Shown: positions 13,101-25,950, counted from the first letter of the stretch. The stretch: DNA of 64,000 bases from Acanthornis magna (GCA_036785705.1 JAWUZG010000056.1:8371001-8435000), one strand, 5' to 3'. A program made the numbers and translations. The notes: generated from the letters alone by a model not told the origin.

Positions 13101-16100
13101 ATTGGATTATTATCTGAAGAGCTAATTAGGAAACAAGCTAGTTAGGAAAGTTTGTCTGTTTCCAGATCCCAGCGCGTGTGTGGGAGGAAAACACCACTGG
13201 CCTTCATCTCCTGAGGAAGTTTTGGTTCAGAAGGGCTGAAAAATATCAGGAGACCACTGGCAGAGGCTCCAGCCAGGTATGTCCCATGACGTGGAGGTGC
13301 CCTAGTGAGAAGTGTGGTCCCCTCAGGACCCTGCAGATCAGAGAGCAAGTAAAACCAGCCCAGCACTGGTGAGCCCCAGCATTGCTGCTGCGCAGGCTCA
13401 GTGCCCCACGGGCTGCCACACCAGTGGGCTACATGCCTGAAGCACTGAAGATCAGTGATACACATTGAGGCTTCCTGCCAGGCAACATCCTGAGAAATTC
13501 AACCTGGATGCTGTCAAATGAATGGAGACCTCACCCACAGCAAAACATAATTAATATTTTCTGAGTGAAAACAGCAGGGAAGAAGAGGGGCATCATTGTG
13601 GGCCATACAAGATGGGTCAGAAACCCAGCCTTTTAAAAACCTTTCTTAGCATTTTAAAGCAAAGTACTTCCCCCTACACAACTGAAAATATGTTTTTTAA
13701 GCAAAATTCCTGATACTCTTCTTGGTTAGCTCCTGTTTTATTTAGCTGTGACCAGGAGGAAGGCCAAAAATGAAAAAAAAAAGAGAGAGAAAGGCATCCT
13801 GTAGAATGATCTTGCAGATTCCAATAATCAGCTTGGAAAATGAGAACTCATCTTCTCATTCAATATTAAAGGAAATTAAAATCAGAGCCAAGACATTAAG
13901 GCTACTTGGAGCCTTCAAGTCTAGCCCTACCTAGAAAGAAAACCAGATACAGAACAAATTGGAAAAAACAGGGAAGTTGTCTCTTTTGGTGACAAATGAG
14001 TTCTTGCACATGTCAGGCAGCCCATGTGAAATCAAGAGTTGTAGGCAGAGTTGCCAGCCACAGACTGTTCTTGTACAAGCCAGTGTGGTGACTGCCCACT
14101 TCACCATGCTGTGAAGCAACTGTCCACCAAAAGGGACCAAAACCCATGTCTACTTAATAGATTCTATTACATCTCTTTGGTAGGGAAAATAATCTTCTCA
14201 CAGACATTTCTTGCTTGGTGGTTTTCCAAAGTGATCTGACAAAACTTCACAAATATTATTTTAAAGGTGTGAAAAGCAGGAGTTTGGTAACACCTGTTGC
14301 TACAACTGAACACTTCCTACATGCAGTCATTTCCACAAACTAGAAACTGCACCATGCACTAGGAAGAAAAGAAACTCTGGATGCATCCATGACAAACTGA
14401 AATGGGTGGCCCATTTTTGGCCTCCATAAGCCTTTAAACCAGCTTTGTTTTTTTCAGACCAGGTCAGAAGTACAGTCCACAGGTTTTCTCTGGGTCTGCA
14501 GCCCTGGAGTGAAACCTGTGGCAGACACAGCTCCTGCTCCTCCCAGAGCATGCCCGTGCGGGAGAGTGCCTGTGGGCAGTAACACTGAGCCGCTTTGTTT
14601 ATTGTTCCCCCAAAACCAGAATAAAAGACGAAAGATGGGCTGATGTAAGCAAGCAAGCATGCTGTTGAGGATTTGCTTTTAAGCATCTAGGGCCCTGCCT
14701 ACACCATGTAACAGAAAGGGATTATGTGGCTCAACAAAGTTGAAATTAATCTTCCAAACAAAGTCAGCCTTCTTCCAGCAGCCCTCCCCAGCTGCACATT
14801 TCAGACACCCTTCACCCCTCACTGCCTGACCATTTTTGAGTTTGTAAGTTAATACTCCGATCCAAGATACAGAATCCCTTTTCCCAGAAATACCCAAATT
14901 TGATGACTAACAATCCGCTTGATTTAACAGAAGTGGGAAATGTACAAGAGGAAAAGAGCTGAAGGGCTGAACAAGAGAAGCACACAACAGGGTCCAGCAA
15001 AGGCAGGACCTGCCACAGCACAAGGGCGACAACCCAAACACATCTTGTATCCAGAACAGCAAGCGCAGGCTAACCATTACAAAAAAATACAAAGCCCCTC
15101 AAGCAGAAGAATCTGTTACCCATATTGTTATTTCTTGGTGTTACTTTTGTCATCTACATGGAGTCTGAGACCACAAATTTCTGCAAAACAGGAGGGATGT
15201 CCTAAGAACATGGAAGTCAAGTCATGGCAGGCAACAGCAGAGAGCTGGAAAACTTGCAGTGGAATCTCCTCTGCCAACCTCCTCACCCCACAGCCACTGA
15301 GGGTAAAGAGCAACTCAGTGCCCAGCCCTTCCCTTGCTGCATTGTGCTCATTTGGCCACACAGCACCTCTGCACCCCATGGTCGTTCACAGCACCACGGA
15401 GGCCACTTTCTGCCTTCCCTAGCCATGTGCCTGCTGAGCAACTGAAAATGCAAGTCCAGGAAGAAAACAGAAAGTAAATCGTCCATGTTCATCTCTTGCT
15501 ACTCCTCACTGCACTTTGGCAAACATGAGTTTGTTGATCTTTCCAACATTCATGAGGTAGGTAAATAATATCTTCAATTTTAGATACCATGAGGTAACTA
15601 AGCATATACATACACATAAAGCAAGGCAGGGTGCAGACATAACTAGTGACCCTTTCTACATCACTTTAAAACAGAAGACGCCTCTTTGTTTAGTGAAATG
15701 TCATCAGAGTAAAAATATTTTTTACCCCAGTTCAAATAACAGGCATGATTAAAATGGGATAATTTCCAGCAGCTCCTTGGTTGCTGCATTGTGCGTGTGT
15801 CTCTAAACTTACTCCCCTGAGAGAACAATAGGGGAATAATCAATGTTATCTTTGCTCCAGTCAGCTTGTCATCGATTGAACTTTAAAGTTTGCATGCATG
15901 AGCTCAGCACTTCAGTGCCTGGTTTGCAAACACTCTAAGTTTTGAATTTCTCATGCACAAAACAGCCCATTAAGGTCAGTAGTGGGGGTTTTTTTTAGGT
16001 GATGGAAATATTTCCATTGTTAAGTTTTGACATAGTCCTGCTTAACAAAACCTTACTATCTGGCCCAAATTTAAGTTGGCAAGCTCTTGTCACACAGTAA

Positions 16101-19100
16101 TTCATATTCATTATTTTCCAGACAAACCATCCAAAGCTCTGTTCTGTCAGCACAGCAGCACACACACCTCTTGCAAACAGGAGATAACCTCACCCTTTGG
16201 CTGAGCTGTGAAGAACACAGTGGCCCAGGATGGGTGCTTTGGGCTCAGTGTATTACATGGCTCTTCTTGACCAGAAAAGGACTTGCCTGAGGGAAGTGTA
16301 TTGGTATCTCAGGCACTTCTTCATACACACGTGCAGGAACTGGGTGAGTGTGTGCTTATACCGATTGTAAATGTCAACAACTGTAAACTGTAAATTATTT
16401 TGAATATAAAACAAATGGGGCAGCTTTCAAGCGAAGTCTATAGGCATTGAAGGACTTGAGCTTTTCAGTTCCTTTTTGCTGGTAAGTCTGGGAGCCAACA
16501 GGTATAAATGTAACACTGATCTCTTCATGTTCCTTTCCTTCCTCCATGACTTCTTTGATACAAACTTGAGGAAGCAAAACAGCATCTGAAAATCTCCTGC
16601 CAGCAGGAAGGAAGAGCTGGGAAGGCGCAGGAAGCCTCAACCACACTCCTGGCATCCTCAGCATGAACTATGCCAGAAAAACAGCTAAGAGGACAAGGGA
16701 ACATGTCTAAGGCCAGGTCAAAATAACCTGCACCCACCCACCTCTCCAAAAAGCCTTTGGAGGTGCCGAGCTGCTGAGTGGCTGTCGGGGCTGCCTGGCA
16801 GAGAACTAGTCCTCACTGCTGGACCATGGGTACATCGCAGCAGCACGCAGCACTCGGAGCTGGAAAGAGGGTGATTGTTTCGAAAACTCAAACACTCCTG
16901 CACTGCCAGACTTACAAGAATAAATGTAAAAATAAAACTGTGTTTTCTGCTCCTGACAGGACACTTCAGCCACCCCACAGGCGTGGGGGTGCTAACAATC
17001 TACACCCAGAAACTGGCAGCAATCTGCTGAAGTTGCAAAGTTCTCAAAAGACCACAAAATATTTCACATTTAAACCACATCCCCAGTTGTATCTGAGAAT
17101 GAAATATTAATCTTTATCTGATTTGCAGCCTAAAAGCTTAGGCTTGCAGTACAGATGGAAACAGCTGTATTTCAACATGTTTTGCTTGTGACTCCACTTC
17201 CAGCTGAGCCTGGCCTTGGTGCAGATGGGGTCAAGCGATGTCATACATCTGATAAACATTCATTAGATGACCTTGCTGGATTGAGGGACTTTGATGGCAC
17301 TTTCTGCATCAGGTGTGAAGTAGCACAGCAGAGAGACCCATGAGGATCCTGGCTCTCCCCCTTGGCCACGGCACCCACAGGCACAGCAGCACCAGTGGAT
17401 TTCCCCTGTGCCTCGGGAGAGCCGTGCAGGCAGCGCTGAGCCCACGTGCACAGCCCGGCTGCTGCCGTCCCCAGCTGGCTGGGGATGTCTGCTCCGTGCT
17501 GCCACTGCAGGGGGAGGCTCTCTGAGCAAGAACTGGGAGAGAAATTACGTCTGTGCCTGAAACAATTCATTTTCCAATGCAAATAGCCTATTGTAATGAT
17601 CAAATAATTCAAATCATCGCTTAGGAAAAAACAAAACAAAACACGCAAACTCCTATTCAAAATTGTCTCAGAGCTTGGCACGCACCCTCAGCTTTATACA
17701 GAAATTAGCACTCAGGCTTTCCATTCTTGGTCTGAATCTCAGTTTTATACCACCTACCTGGTGACTTGTGTTCGCGTGCCAAAATCCAGGGATCTCATTG
17801 ACTGCAACACTTCAATACAGCCCATGTACTATGGAAAACAGACAAAGGGAGGACTGTTAATATCTGGTACACAAGTAAGAGGAGGATCACAGGAGGAAGC
17901 AAATGTGATTATTGTCCACTAAGTTTATGCAGAACCACAGTCTAAATAGAAAATCAAATCAGCCATCCTAAAGCTGCTTCCTAAATAGATCTTGCTTTAC
18001 TAAAAGTGTAGAGAAGAGCAATAAAGATACCAATGGCTTAAACACCATAGCACCAAAAAAAAAAAAGAGGAAAAAAAAAAAAAGGTAAAGCACTCTGGGG
18101 ACACAAAATCCAATTATTCCTTTTCTTCCATTTCTGCTTACGCTCACTTATGAGCCTGTGGCACTGAGCTGGGAGGAATATATAAGGAAATACTGGAGAG
18201 AACAGAGTCCCTGGGAGCAGGGAGGCTCTGGAAGCCCCACAAGACCAATGCACTCAGAGCCCCCATGCAGGGGAGCTGAGTGTCCCTCCAGAGAGTAGGA
18301 GGCATTACAGGGCATGAGGAAAACCACTGGCTCCACACTGCTCCATGCCTAATGACAAATAACCTCTGCAGAAGATGAAGGATGTAAAGTTGCAATTCCA
18401 GCTCATAGCAACAGCTCTTAAGAGCCTACAATATAAACTGACCTGCTTTAAATTAAAGGCTGACTGCCACACTTCTGTTGTATGGGACAGAGCCGGGGCT
18501 TTTTCTGTACTCATCTGGGATTTGCATAAAACTAATTCTCAGAAATAACAGGGATGTGATGGCATATTCCCAACCATATCCTATTAATCCTTCAGCATTT
18601 CTGTGGATGTCCATCTCTCTGCCATTGAAGCAGTCTGATCTCTTCATTTCAACAGGCTGGCGTAGGTTTGGTCTCTCATTTTTCCTCTTGGGACCATCCT
18701 GCAGTGCTCAAAGTGCCTGAGGGCTGCAGTCACAGCCTGCCTGTGCAGACCTTTCCTGCACGAAGTCAAAACCTCTGGGACACAGAGGTAACTTGGAAAA
18801 CCCAGGCAGGGACATGCATGCTCTGTCCCCTTGTCTGAATGGATAGAGGAAGCATTCTGTGTCAGGGAAAGGTACCGCATTTAGGTCCTCTGCCTCACTT
18901 TGCCTGTAAATCAATTTTTCTGCTGGGCCATTCACAGAGGGTTGGGTTTAGGTATCTGTTTCAGCTTTGGAGACTTTCAGAAATGAATGTGTGTGTGAAA
19001 AGAGAACGTTATATGTGCAGTCAGGGATTCCACAACAATTGTATTATCCCTATTTTGCTTTCTTTCCAGATAGCAATGTAACCCTTGGGAGAACTCCAGA

Positions 19101-22100
19101 ATTAGGTCAGAGACCTGGAAGGACATCAATAAGAATCTGAAAGGTTGGCAGAACTGCTTCCCTAATGAACATTTAATGACTTTGAGAGCTATCTGCCTTG
19201 TTAAAGATATTCCTGCTTAACAGGAACAAAGCAAATGTGGAAAATATGTCTAGAGCCTCAGCTTGTAGCACAGCAATGACCTCTGATCCTACAGGATAAG
19301 GTCAAGCATCCTGTGAGCTGGTTGGCTGCTCCTCTATCCTTGAAAAAAGAAAAATTTAGAGAAGTAGGTGAGTCATATGCTGATAAGTGAGTCCCCATTG
19401 CATCCTGAACAGATGCGTGGGAAGCTGCTCTAGGCAAAGATGAAAAATCAATATTAGGTTTTTGCATAAGTGACCCTGAGTGAAGCTGAACTTATCAATG
19501 ATTCACAAAAGACCTTTTTTTTTCCCTTTAAAAGCCTGAGTAGGAAAGTGCATTAACATGGCACCTCTCTGCATCTCTCATTTATTTTAGCTGTTGTTGG
19601 TTATCTGAGCTGGCACAGTTAGTAATGGCTGAACCTTCACATCACAGTACGAGGGTAACAGAGAATCAGCAGAGCCTTGGGCAAGGGGACAATGTAGGGC
19701 TGGGGCAGAGCAAGTCAGGGTCATGGAGCCTGGGAGAAGCCTATGGAGCACACAAAAGGACAATGGAATACCAGAAGCCTATTCAAGAAAACAAAAGACA
19801 CTCTCCAAGGAAGAAAAAAATAATTACCAAATAAACAAGGAAAATATTAACCCCTCCATAGTGGAATCTGAGAAGCAGCACAACCAATGCATGAGAGCAA
19901 GGGGAAGGCAGGGGAGAAGGACAGTGTTTGTCTCAGACTTCTGCCCCTACTCGCTGTCCTGTACACCCCAAACAGCAGTTCCCACAAAAACCTAATGGGC
20001 TTCTCTGGTGATGCAGGGTCAAGGCCAACTCCACCCTTCCTGCTGCAGGGAAGGTTAAACTAAAGCATGGGCAGAGCAGCAACCACGGGTGCCAGGGAGA
20101 GAAAGCCACAGCAGCTCACAGCTCTTGCCCCAACCCAGGCTATTCACCAGGTGATTTTGTAATAACCAGGTCCAAAGGTGGTGTCCAAGGAGGGGCATTC
20201 ATCCTCTGAAGCCCACAGAGAGAGGCATGGCCCAGTTCACTGAGCTGCTGGACAAGCTGGGGGAAGCTGGACACAGGCCCAAGGGTGCACTAACCAGCCT
20301 GGGGCAACCAGCACAGATGTAACTGCAGAATTCAGCTACCTATAGGAAAATAAAACAGCAACAGTGAATCAATCCAAGAGCTAAAGACCTGACATCGCTA
20401 ATGAAAGCGGATGCTGAACCCACTGTTCTGCCGGCAGCAGGATGGAGAGCTCTTGCCAAGACAAGCAGCAGCTCTTGGAAGGGAAAGACTCACTGGCCCC
20501 TGCTGGAAAGGGAACGGCTCCACTAACAGCAATGTGCAGAGATCCCCCATCTGCCTGCAAAGGGCTGTGGAGAGCACCGGCACCAGGAACTCCTTTGTCC
20601 TGTGGTGCTTGATTACAGAGGGTGATCTGGGGCTGGCTGCCATTGCCCCACACCACCAGGATGGCAGGGAGGTGGTGGAGAGAACAGCAGTTACTGAAGA
20701 TGCACACATCTTTCACATCTGTTTACATGAGATGACAGAAAGTGACTGCAAACAGGATGAGGGACTGTGTGGGAGGAGATGTGAAGGCACTAGGCAGGGT
20801 CCATGTGAATAAGCAGCACATGGCAGGACAATGCAGAGTGCCAGGCTCAGCAACCTGTTGTGACATTTCTCTGCTTTCACCCCGGCAGGAAGGTAAAGTG
20901 CTGTCTTCCCTCCATGGACAACACCAGGAGCCAGCCAGGGATGTGGGGAAGGAGCAAGGCATGGATTTCCTGCAGTTTTGATGGGGAAGTTCTCTCAGCC
21001 CCTCCTTAGACGCTGCCTGTGGTAGCTTTGGGGTTGGAAAGCCACTGTGTCCACAGGAAAACAGAGACCACCAGAGCTCCCCTGGCAGTGGCACCGTGTT
21101 CCTGCCAGCACAGACTCCACTGTGCCAGTCAGCTCAGCAGCTCATCCTGCATCACACAGCAGGATTTACTGCACTGGGGTTAGTGCAATGTAACGCTGTT
21201 AGCAGCCACCAGTCAGGCAGCTAATGAAGAACTTTGGCCCAGGTTTGTGCCCTGCAGGACATTCAGTTGGCTCATTCCTGAGCCTGAACCACACTGGTTT
21301 CCTCCAGCAAACACCAACCCCATCCAGATCCAAAAGCAAAGCCCGCAGAACTTCTCCCATCCCCACCAAGGGAAGCAGAGAGGCCAAGGCAGCCCACAGC
21401 AGCAGTGCACGCCACACAGGGGTGGTACCCCTGGGGCACCTGTGAGACAGCACAAAATCCAGGCTGAACCAGCTGGAAAACAGACTAGACACCTTCAAGG
21501 ATTAAAACAGCCCAAAAGCACAAAAAAACCCCCACTAGTAGTTTTTCAGTGCTAGCCTAATTCTCCTCATGTCCTTGCCCTCCTCTCATTGTCCCCCCTG
21601 TAGCAGCAGCAGTACAGACAGACAGGCCCTTGGTCTGTCCCGCTCCTCGTGCCCACACAGCACAGCCTATTCCCTAAGGGCAGCAAGCCACTGCTTTTTG
21701 TGATGAAGAACAGCTTTTGATAAACAAAAATTTTTCTGGGAAAGTCTGACCCTTTCATTCACAGGTTTTCAATTTTTAAATGTATCTTGAGAAAAAAAAA
21801 AAAGGGAAAAATCATAAATTCAGTCATATAGAAATGTTTTCCTTTTCGTTTTAGTTTTATGCTGAAAAGCCACTTTCTGCAGCACTGCACTCAGGCCCGG
21901 TCTCTAAAAGAATTGTTCCCAATCCATCCTGTCCTCATTCTCCGGCTGTGACAAAGCAAATGGCCTGAAACACGCAGGTTTCTGTGAGAATCGATTCCCC
22001 AGAGAGGCGCGCGTGCCCCGCAGGCGATGCCAGGGTGCAGAGGCACATTCCCATGGGACAAGGCGCTGCAGAACTGCTCAAAGCCCAAAGCCGGCACAGC

Positions 22101-25100
22101 CAGCACCGCCCCGGCACCCTTCAGTGCCGAGCCCCCGGCTCATGATTCACAGCTGCGGCTCTGAAGCCATGAATCACCGGAGCCCATCTCCTTCCTGCGA
22201 GAGCCCCGGCTGTGCATACGCGTGGAGTTATTTATTTACGACGGGCGATGCAGAGCAGCTCTCCGGGTGCAGTGTCAGGGTGCTGCAGACCAGGGAAGTG
22301 GCTGCAGCTGAAATACCACAATATTTCCCTGCCCTGAACATGGGAGAGGCGCTGGTGGCAATTTGGAACCAGGAAAGGGCTGCCCTGGACTCCTTTCCCC
22401 ACATAGAGGCAGGGAGCAACTGCTCCAGGCTGACCTGTCACATCCTCCATGGACAACAGCAGGACTGTTCAGGGCAGCGGTGCCCACGTGTGCTTTCAGG
22501 GTGCAGTTCATGTCATTCTAAACTTCATGTTAGAAATAAGCTCCTTTTAATCTAGAGACATGTAACTGATTTTAGATATATATGATGACCTATATCTATA
22601 TGCAAACACCATCAAACTGCTGGCAGAGGATCAACCTGTACATTGGTAAAACTCCTTTAAGAGTTTTACTATACTATTTTAAAGCATAATGGCATTGTAA
22701 TGAAATATCTGGCAGCAGTATTTCCTTTCCATATTTTAGTTAAATAGCACATTTTTAAAAACCAATCATCTTTCAAAGACTCATACTTTGATTTAAGCTT
22801 AGGCACAGAGCCTTACTCCATATTAGGTCCAGTAAACATCATCCTCACTATTCTCACAGAAACCACTGGTGCAGGACAATGCTGAGAGCCAGATCTTATC
22901 CTCCTGCTCAGGAGCAGCCACCTCCCTGGCACTCCCCAACAAGCAAGAGTGAGGATGGCAAGTGCCTCTTGGAATACTCCTCAGGCTCATCACAGCTGTA
23001 ACAAACACCAGCAGGAAAGATAAGTGCCATGGTCACTATGGGCACCATTTAGAGACAGCCTCAGCTCCAGATGGGCAGCGTTGTGGGAAGGTGTGTAATG
23101 GGCAGCATGTGAACAAGGACATGGTAAATATCACCCTCGTAAAGCCTGCAGAAATCTGCGTACAAAGTATGTTTTGAAAGATAACAGTGTGAGAATCAGA
23201 GCTGTCCAGGCTCCTCTTAAAGTATTAATATTCAGGTTCTTTGTTATTTGCACGAGCATTTTGGAGGAACAGGTGCTGTTATGGGTCTCAGCTTCCCCAC
23301 CAGGCCTGGTGACACATGGCTGTGACACAGGTGCCCTGTCACCACCAGTCACGCCCAGCCACAGCTGCCTCCCCAGGGGACACAATGAGCCCAGCACTGC
23401 CTGTTTTTAAAACAGCACCGAGAAAATTTCTGCCTCGCTCCAGTCTGCATGGGTCTGCTTCTGCCCTATGGCATTTATTTAATTCACCACTTTATCGCTT
23501 TTCTAAAATAACTGTAGATCCTCTCCATGCTATTGCTGAATCCTCCTCAGACTCTGATCAAGATGTTAAGGCCAAAGATCTCTGGCAGCAGCAGCAGTCC
23601 CAATAACGTAGACCTGACCTGCCTCCTGAAAGGGTCTCTGCGGAGATCCCAACTATCCCATATCCCAACAGGGCACAAGAAGCTGCATGGGGAGAGTAGG
23701 TGTCTCCAAACACACAGGAGGGAGGGCAAGGGCCAGGGCAAGAGGGTAAGGATTGGAAGCAGCTCCAGCTGCCCAGTTCTTGGCCTCTTGGCCCTGCTTT
23801 GCCTCCAGGTGAGACCTCTGCACCATACTCCTGCCATGCTGCAGCCCTGGACACTTCCCAGCCCATGTGAGGCTTCATAACAGCTCCTGAAGAAGCCTGG
23901 TGGTCTCTGGGGAAATGAGCACCTTGCTCATCCTCTCATCTTGCCCATCCCCTGATGCTGAAATGCCCAAACCCCCATGCTACTTATTTACCAATCTCCT
24001 TGCTATTATTAAAGTGGCTGGTTGAAAAAAAACACCAAGAGTTTAGCCAGGACATGTCAGCAATGTTCTGGCAGCACTCCTTGGGCAGGCTCCTGCAGGC
24101 CAACAGCCATGGGAGCAACATGAGCAGGAAGATGCAGGAGAAAAACATCTCCCTGTTGCATTGTGAGGCTCCCGCCAGTAAACCCCCTTCAGAGACATTG
24201 CCCATAAAAGGAAGTTCAGCAGAAAACCATACTGGAAATACAACCTGGGCAGCACCTGCCCTACAGCCTCCCCGACAAATATGTCAGCAGTGTGGACCAG
24301 AGTGCACCTAGCGCCTGGAGTTGCTCTGTGAGGAATGGGAAGCCCTTTCATGGGCCTCCTTTTCCCTCCAACATGCATTTCAGGCCAGAGTAACCCATGT
24401 TAGATGAAGCTCAGCAACACTCCTCAGAGAGTCTACAGATAGTCCTTTGGAGATGGATGTTGTGTTACCTCTGGAAGCAGCTGGAGTGCTCTTAGCTCCC
24501 TCAGTTCAACCCCACAGCCCTACATACACAAGACAGGAAATACCTGGGAGAATTCAATGGTTTGGGGCATGGACTACAGATGCAGGAAAATGGAGGCCAC
24601 CAGCAGCCACCTGAGCAGTTTGCTTTGTCAGAGAATGGAAGCCCAGGGAGAAGTACTCACCCGCACACTGTAGGTGGTTCCTGGCTCCTGGCTGTAGGTG
24701 CTGTCATTGCTCTGTGTGAGGCCCCTGTCCTGCCTGCCCACAGGAGCAGCCTCCTCAGTTCCCCGCACAGCACAGTCGCCCGCTGGCTTTGGGGTTAGGA
24801 CCAACTTGTCCAGGTCGGGCTGGGGATACGAGGCCGACAGGCAGCTGATCTCAGGCGAGGTCGGGCTGCTCGGGATGGTAACGCACTCCGTGAGTTTAAT
24901 TCGTGGCACCTCTTTCGTTCCCAGGCAGAAGCTTTTCAGTCCCGGCAAATTTGATGGGTTGGCGAGTTTAATGTTGGCCATCCGGGGGATCAATGTGCAC
25001 AGCGTGGTGCAGGTGTCCTGTGGCCCCAAGGAGACATCTTCTGTCAGCAAATTAGGTGTCGAAGAATGGGAAGAGGAGGAAGAACCTTTGATATTTAAAG

Positions 25101-25245
25101 ATGTATTTTGTGTACCTTCATCTAGGGAGGTTATGGAATCATTCCTGAATCGGCTGTACTTAGCCCTGTGCAGCATTCCTGGATGTCTGAATAACCCTAC
25201 ATACAGGACGTGTCCACCGAGGCTCTGCTGGCTGCGTTCTCTCAT
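1001..25245 (-). CDS. SHC4: SHC4 (ShcD/RaLP) adaptor, coding exons 1-10, 3' end off the left edge
   Basis: SHC-family scaffold that couples activated receptor tyrosine kinases to GRB2/RAS signalling at the membrane. Ten coding exons join in phase to about 497 codons: 24661-25245, 17758-17828, 11817-11880, 10814-10933, 9666-9719, 7234-7285, 6110-6236, 3913-4090, 2541-2601, 1001-1180. The product has a CH2 region (residues about 1-190), a PTB domain starting near YSVRYMGC and containing [18 protein letters not shown] and [11 protein letters not shown] (about 190-355), and a CH1 region with YYN (about 378-380), YEN (about 427) and CYIN (about 468). The human protein is about 630 residues; the missing 130 or so are the SH2 part, expected left of position 1. 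The [10 protein letters not shown] segment in exon 1 and the RKPPVKFL-type PTB loop point to SHC4 rather than SHC1, 2 or 3. The identification comes from recalled family sequence, not a search. Confidence 0.95.
2541..2601 (-). CDS. SHC4: SHC4 exon 9 (CH1, YENC)
   Basis: This 61-bp exon encodes [20 protein letters not shown] plus one base. It corresponds to the SHC4-specific insert with VYENC in human. The acceptor shows ACAG twice (TCTACAG/ACAG); only the upstream AG keeps frame. The donor is GTGG/GTATGT. Confidence 0.85.
3913..4090 (-). CDS. SHC4: SHC4 exon 8 (CH1, YYN motif)
   Basis: This 178-bp exon completes a Ser codon and adds 59 codons, ending in phase 0. It holds [20 protein letters not shown], the double-tyrosine YYN site that in SHC proteins is phosphorylated to recruit GRB2, then VLDMRMKVQ and a cysteine-bearing [11 protein letters not shown] segment. 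The acceptor is TTTTTCAG and the donor TCA/GTAAGT. Confidence 0.93.
6110..6236 (-). CDS. SHC4: SHC4 exon 7 (end of PTB)
   Basis: This 127-bp exon encodes [20 protein letters not shown] then [17 protein letters not shown] and VTSNE. It contains the C-terminal PTB helix ([19 protein letters not shown]). The acceptor is CTTTGCAG and the donor AAAG/GTCAGC, a weaker donor than its neighbours. Confidence 0.95.
7234..7285 (-). CDS. SHC4: SHC4 exon 6 (PTB)
   Basis: This 52-bp exon encodes [17 protein letters not shown] plus one base of the next codon. The acceptor is TCCTGTAG and the donor AGAG/GTATTG. The sequence matches the SHC PTB consensus. Confidence 0.96.
9666..9719 (-). CDS. SHC4: SHC4 exon 5 (PTB)
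   Basis: This 54-bp exon is phase 0 at both ends and encodes [18 protein letters not shown], nearly invariant across SHC proteins. The acceptor is CTTTTCAG and the donor GTAAGT. Confidence 0.97.
10814..10933 (-). CDS. SHC4: SHC4 exon 4 (PTB)
   Basis: This 120-bp exon is phase 0 at both ends and encodes 40 residues, [20 protein letters not shown] followed by [20 protein letters not shown]. The PPVKFLS...[11 protein letters not shown] core separates SHC4 from SHC1, which has a CSRPLSSILGRSNLKFAGM-like version. Because both ends are phase 0, skipping would keep the frame but remove PTB core strands. Confidence 0.96.
11817..11880 (-). CDS. SHC4: SHC4 exon 3 (PTB)
   Basis: This 64-bp exon completes Arg and encodes [20 protein letters not shown] then K, ending in phase 0. 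The acceptor is TTATTTGCAG and the donor [16 protein letters not shown] is the conserved helix of the SHC PTB domain. Confidence 0.95.
11881..17757 (-). other. SHC4 intron 2
   Basis: A 5.9-kb intron of unique-looking sequence. It contains an A/C-rich low-complexity patch at about 12,366-12,455. Several open frames exist on both strands, but none has recognisable protein sequence or exon-like borders. Confidence 0.7.
12366..12455. repeat. A/C-rich low-complexity patch
   Basis: Runs of A (4-7) alternate with short C runs over about 90 bases. No target-site duplication or element body was seen beside it. Confidence 0.6.
17758..17828 (-). CDS. SHC4: SHC4 exon 2 (PTB)
   Basis: This 71-bp exon starts in phase 0 and encodes [20 protein letters not shown] and then QVT, leaving two bases of an Arg codon. 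The acceptor is ...CCATAG/TAC and the donor AG/GTAGGT. The VRYMGC...[11 protein letters not shown] run is a hallmark of SHC PTB domains. Confidence 0.96.
17829..24660 (-). other. SHC4 intron 1
   Basis: A 6.8-kb intron, the largest in the visible part of SHC4. In mammals EID1 is an intronless gene within the SHC4 locus; no EID1-like acidic protein is readable here on either strand. A CpG-richer patch occurs at about 21,990-22,260. Long open frames at 20,400-21,100 and 22,013-22,555 look like chance in GC-rich sequence. Confidence 0.7.
24661..25245 (-). CDS. SHC4: SHC4 exon 1: start codon, CH2 region and start of PTB
   Basis: This exon has 195 codons and ends in phase 0 at CGG followed by the donor GTGAGT (24655-24660). 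The start is the ATG at 25243-25245 ([11 protein letters not shown]), which matches the SHC4 N-terminus. The frame is open for at least 28 codons upstream but has no earlier ATG there, and G at -3 gives an acceptable context. [25 protein letters not shown] sequence follows from about residue 24. A serine-rich linker and [20 protein letters not shown] come next, then the first PTB residues TTYSVR. Met24 could serve as an internal start, as other SHC proteins use several starts; that is inference. Confidence 0.95.
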
Positions 25246-25950
25246 AGCCTTGGCAGGTCTGTAACTGGATATTCCTGCATAAATTGGCTCTTGTAGATAA
25301 ATTATATGGAAATCAAGCAAGCCACACAATTTTCAAAACAGAAGCCTATTGGATATTTTTGCTGACTCCCTCTTGAATGGTTTATTTTCCTCAATGGACA
25401 AGGCTTAAAACTGCATGGACATCTGGCATTTTCTAAGCAGTAATAAAAGCAGCATAGAGGAAAGCACATCAGTGGTACAGCAGCTTAAGCTGAAGAGCCA
25501 CTATCCAAACCTGCCTTCATTCCTGCCTCAAACCAGGCACTAAATCCCACCTAGCTCTGAAGACTCACAGCTGTAGCATCAATAATTGCGGAGTCCTGGC
25601 TGCAGCGAAAGCTCAAGCATATTCCACACAAAGCAGAGCAAGACAGCTACAAGCCCAAACGTATTCTCAGACCGGCATGAAACCCGTAAGGTGCCCAGCT
25701 CTCTGCACTTCCACCGCCGCTGCCCCAGAAGCGAAGAGCATCCCTGCGCTGCGGCTCCTGCCCCTCCGTCAGGCACAAACCCAGAATTCTTCGAAAAACA
25801 CGGAGCAGCGTCGGTCTCGCTAATTCCTGCTGGAAAGTCCTTCAGCACCATAATAATCCCGAACCAACCGAATATTCCTGCGGCTCCGGGGCCGTTTCCC
25901 GCAGCGCCGCGGGGCAGCAGCTCCGCAGCGCCCGGGCCGCCCCCGCCGCA
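25246..25950 (-). other. SHC4 5' untranslated region and promoter-proximal sequence
   Basis: This stretch separates the SHC4 start codon from the CpG island. It is probably 5' UTR, contiguous or spliced; the sequence alone does not tell which. No coding exon is recognisable. Confidence 0.5.

Noticed and set aside
14940..15422. 160-codon plus-strand open frame in SHC4 intron 2
   Set aside because: No recognisable protein features or splice context.
22013..22555. 180-codon plus-strand open frame in SHC4 intron 1
   Set aside because: No domain, no EID1 similarity; explained by the GC-rich patch.
24698..25264. 188-codon plus-strand open frame
   Set aside because: Antisense shadow of SHC4 exon 1.
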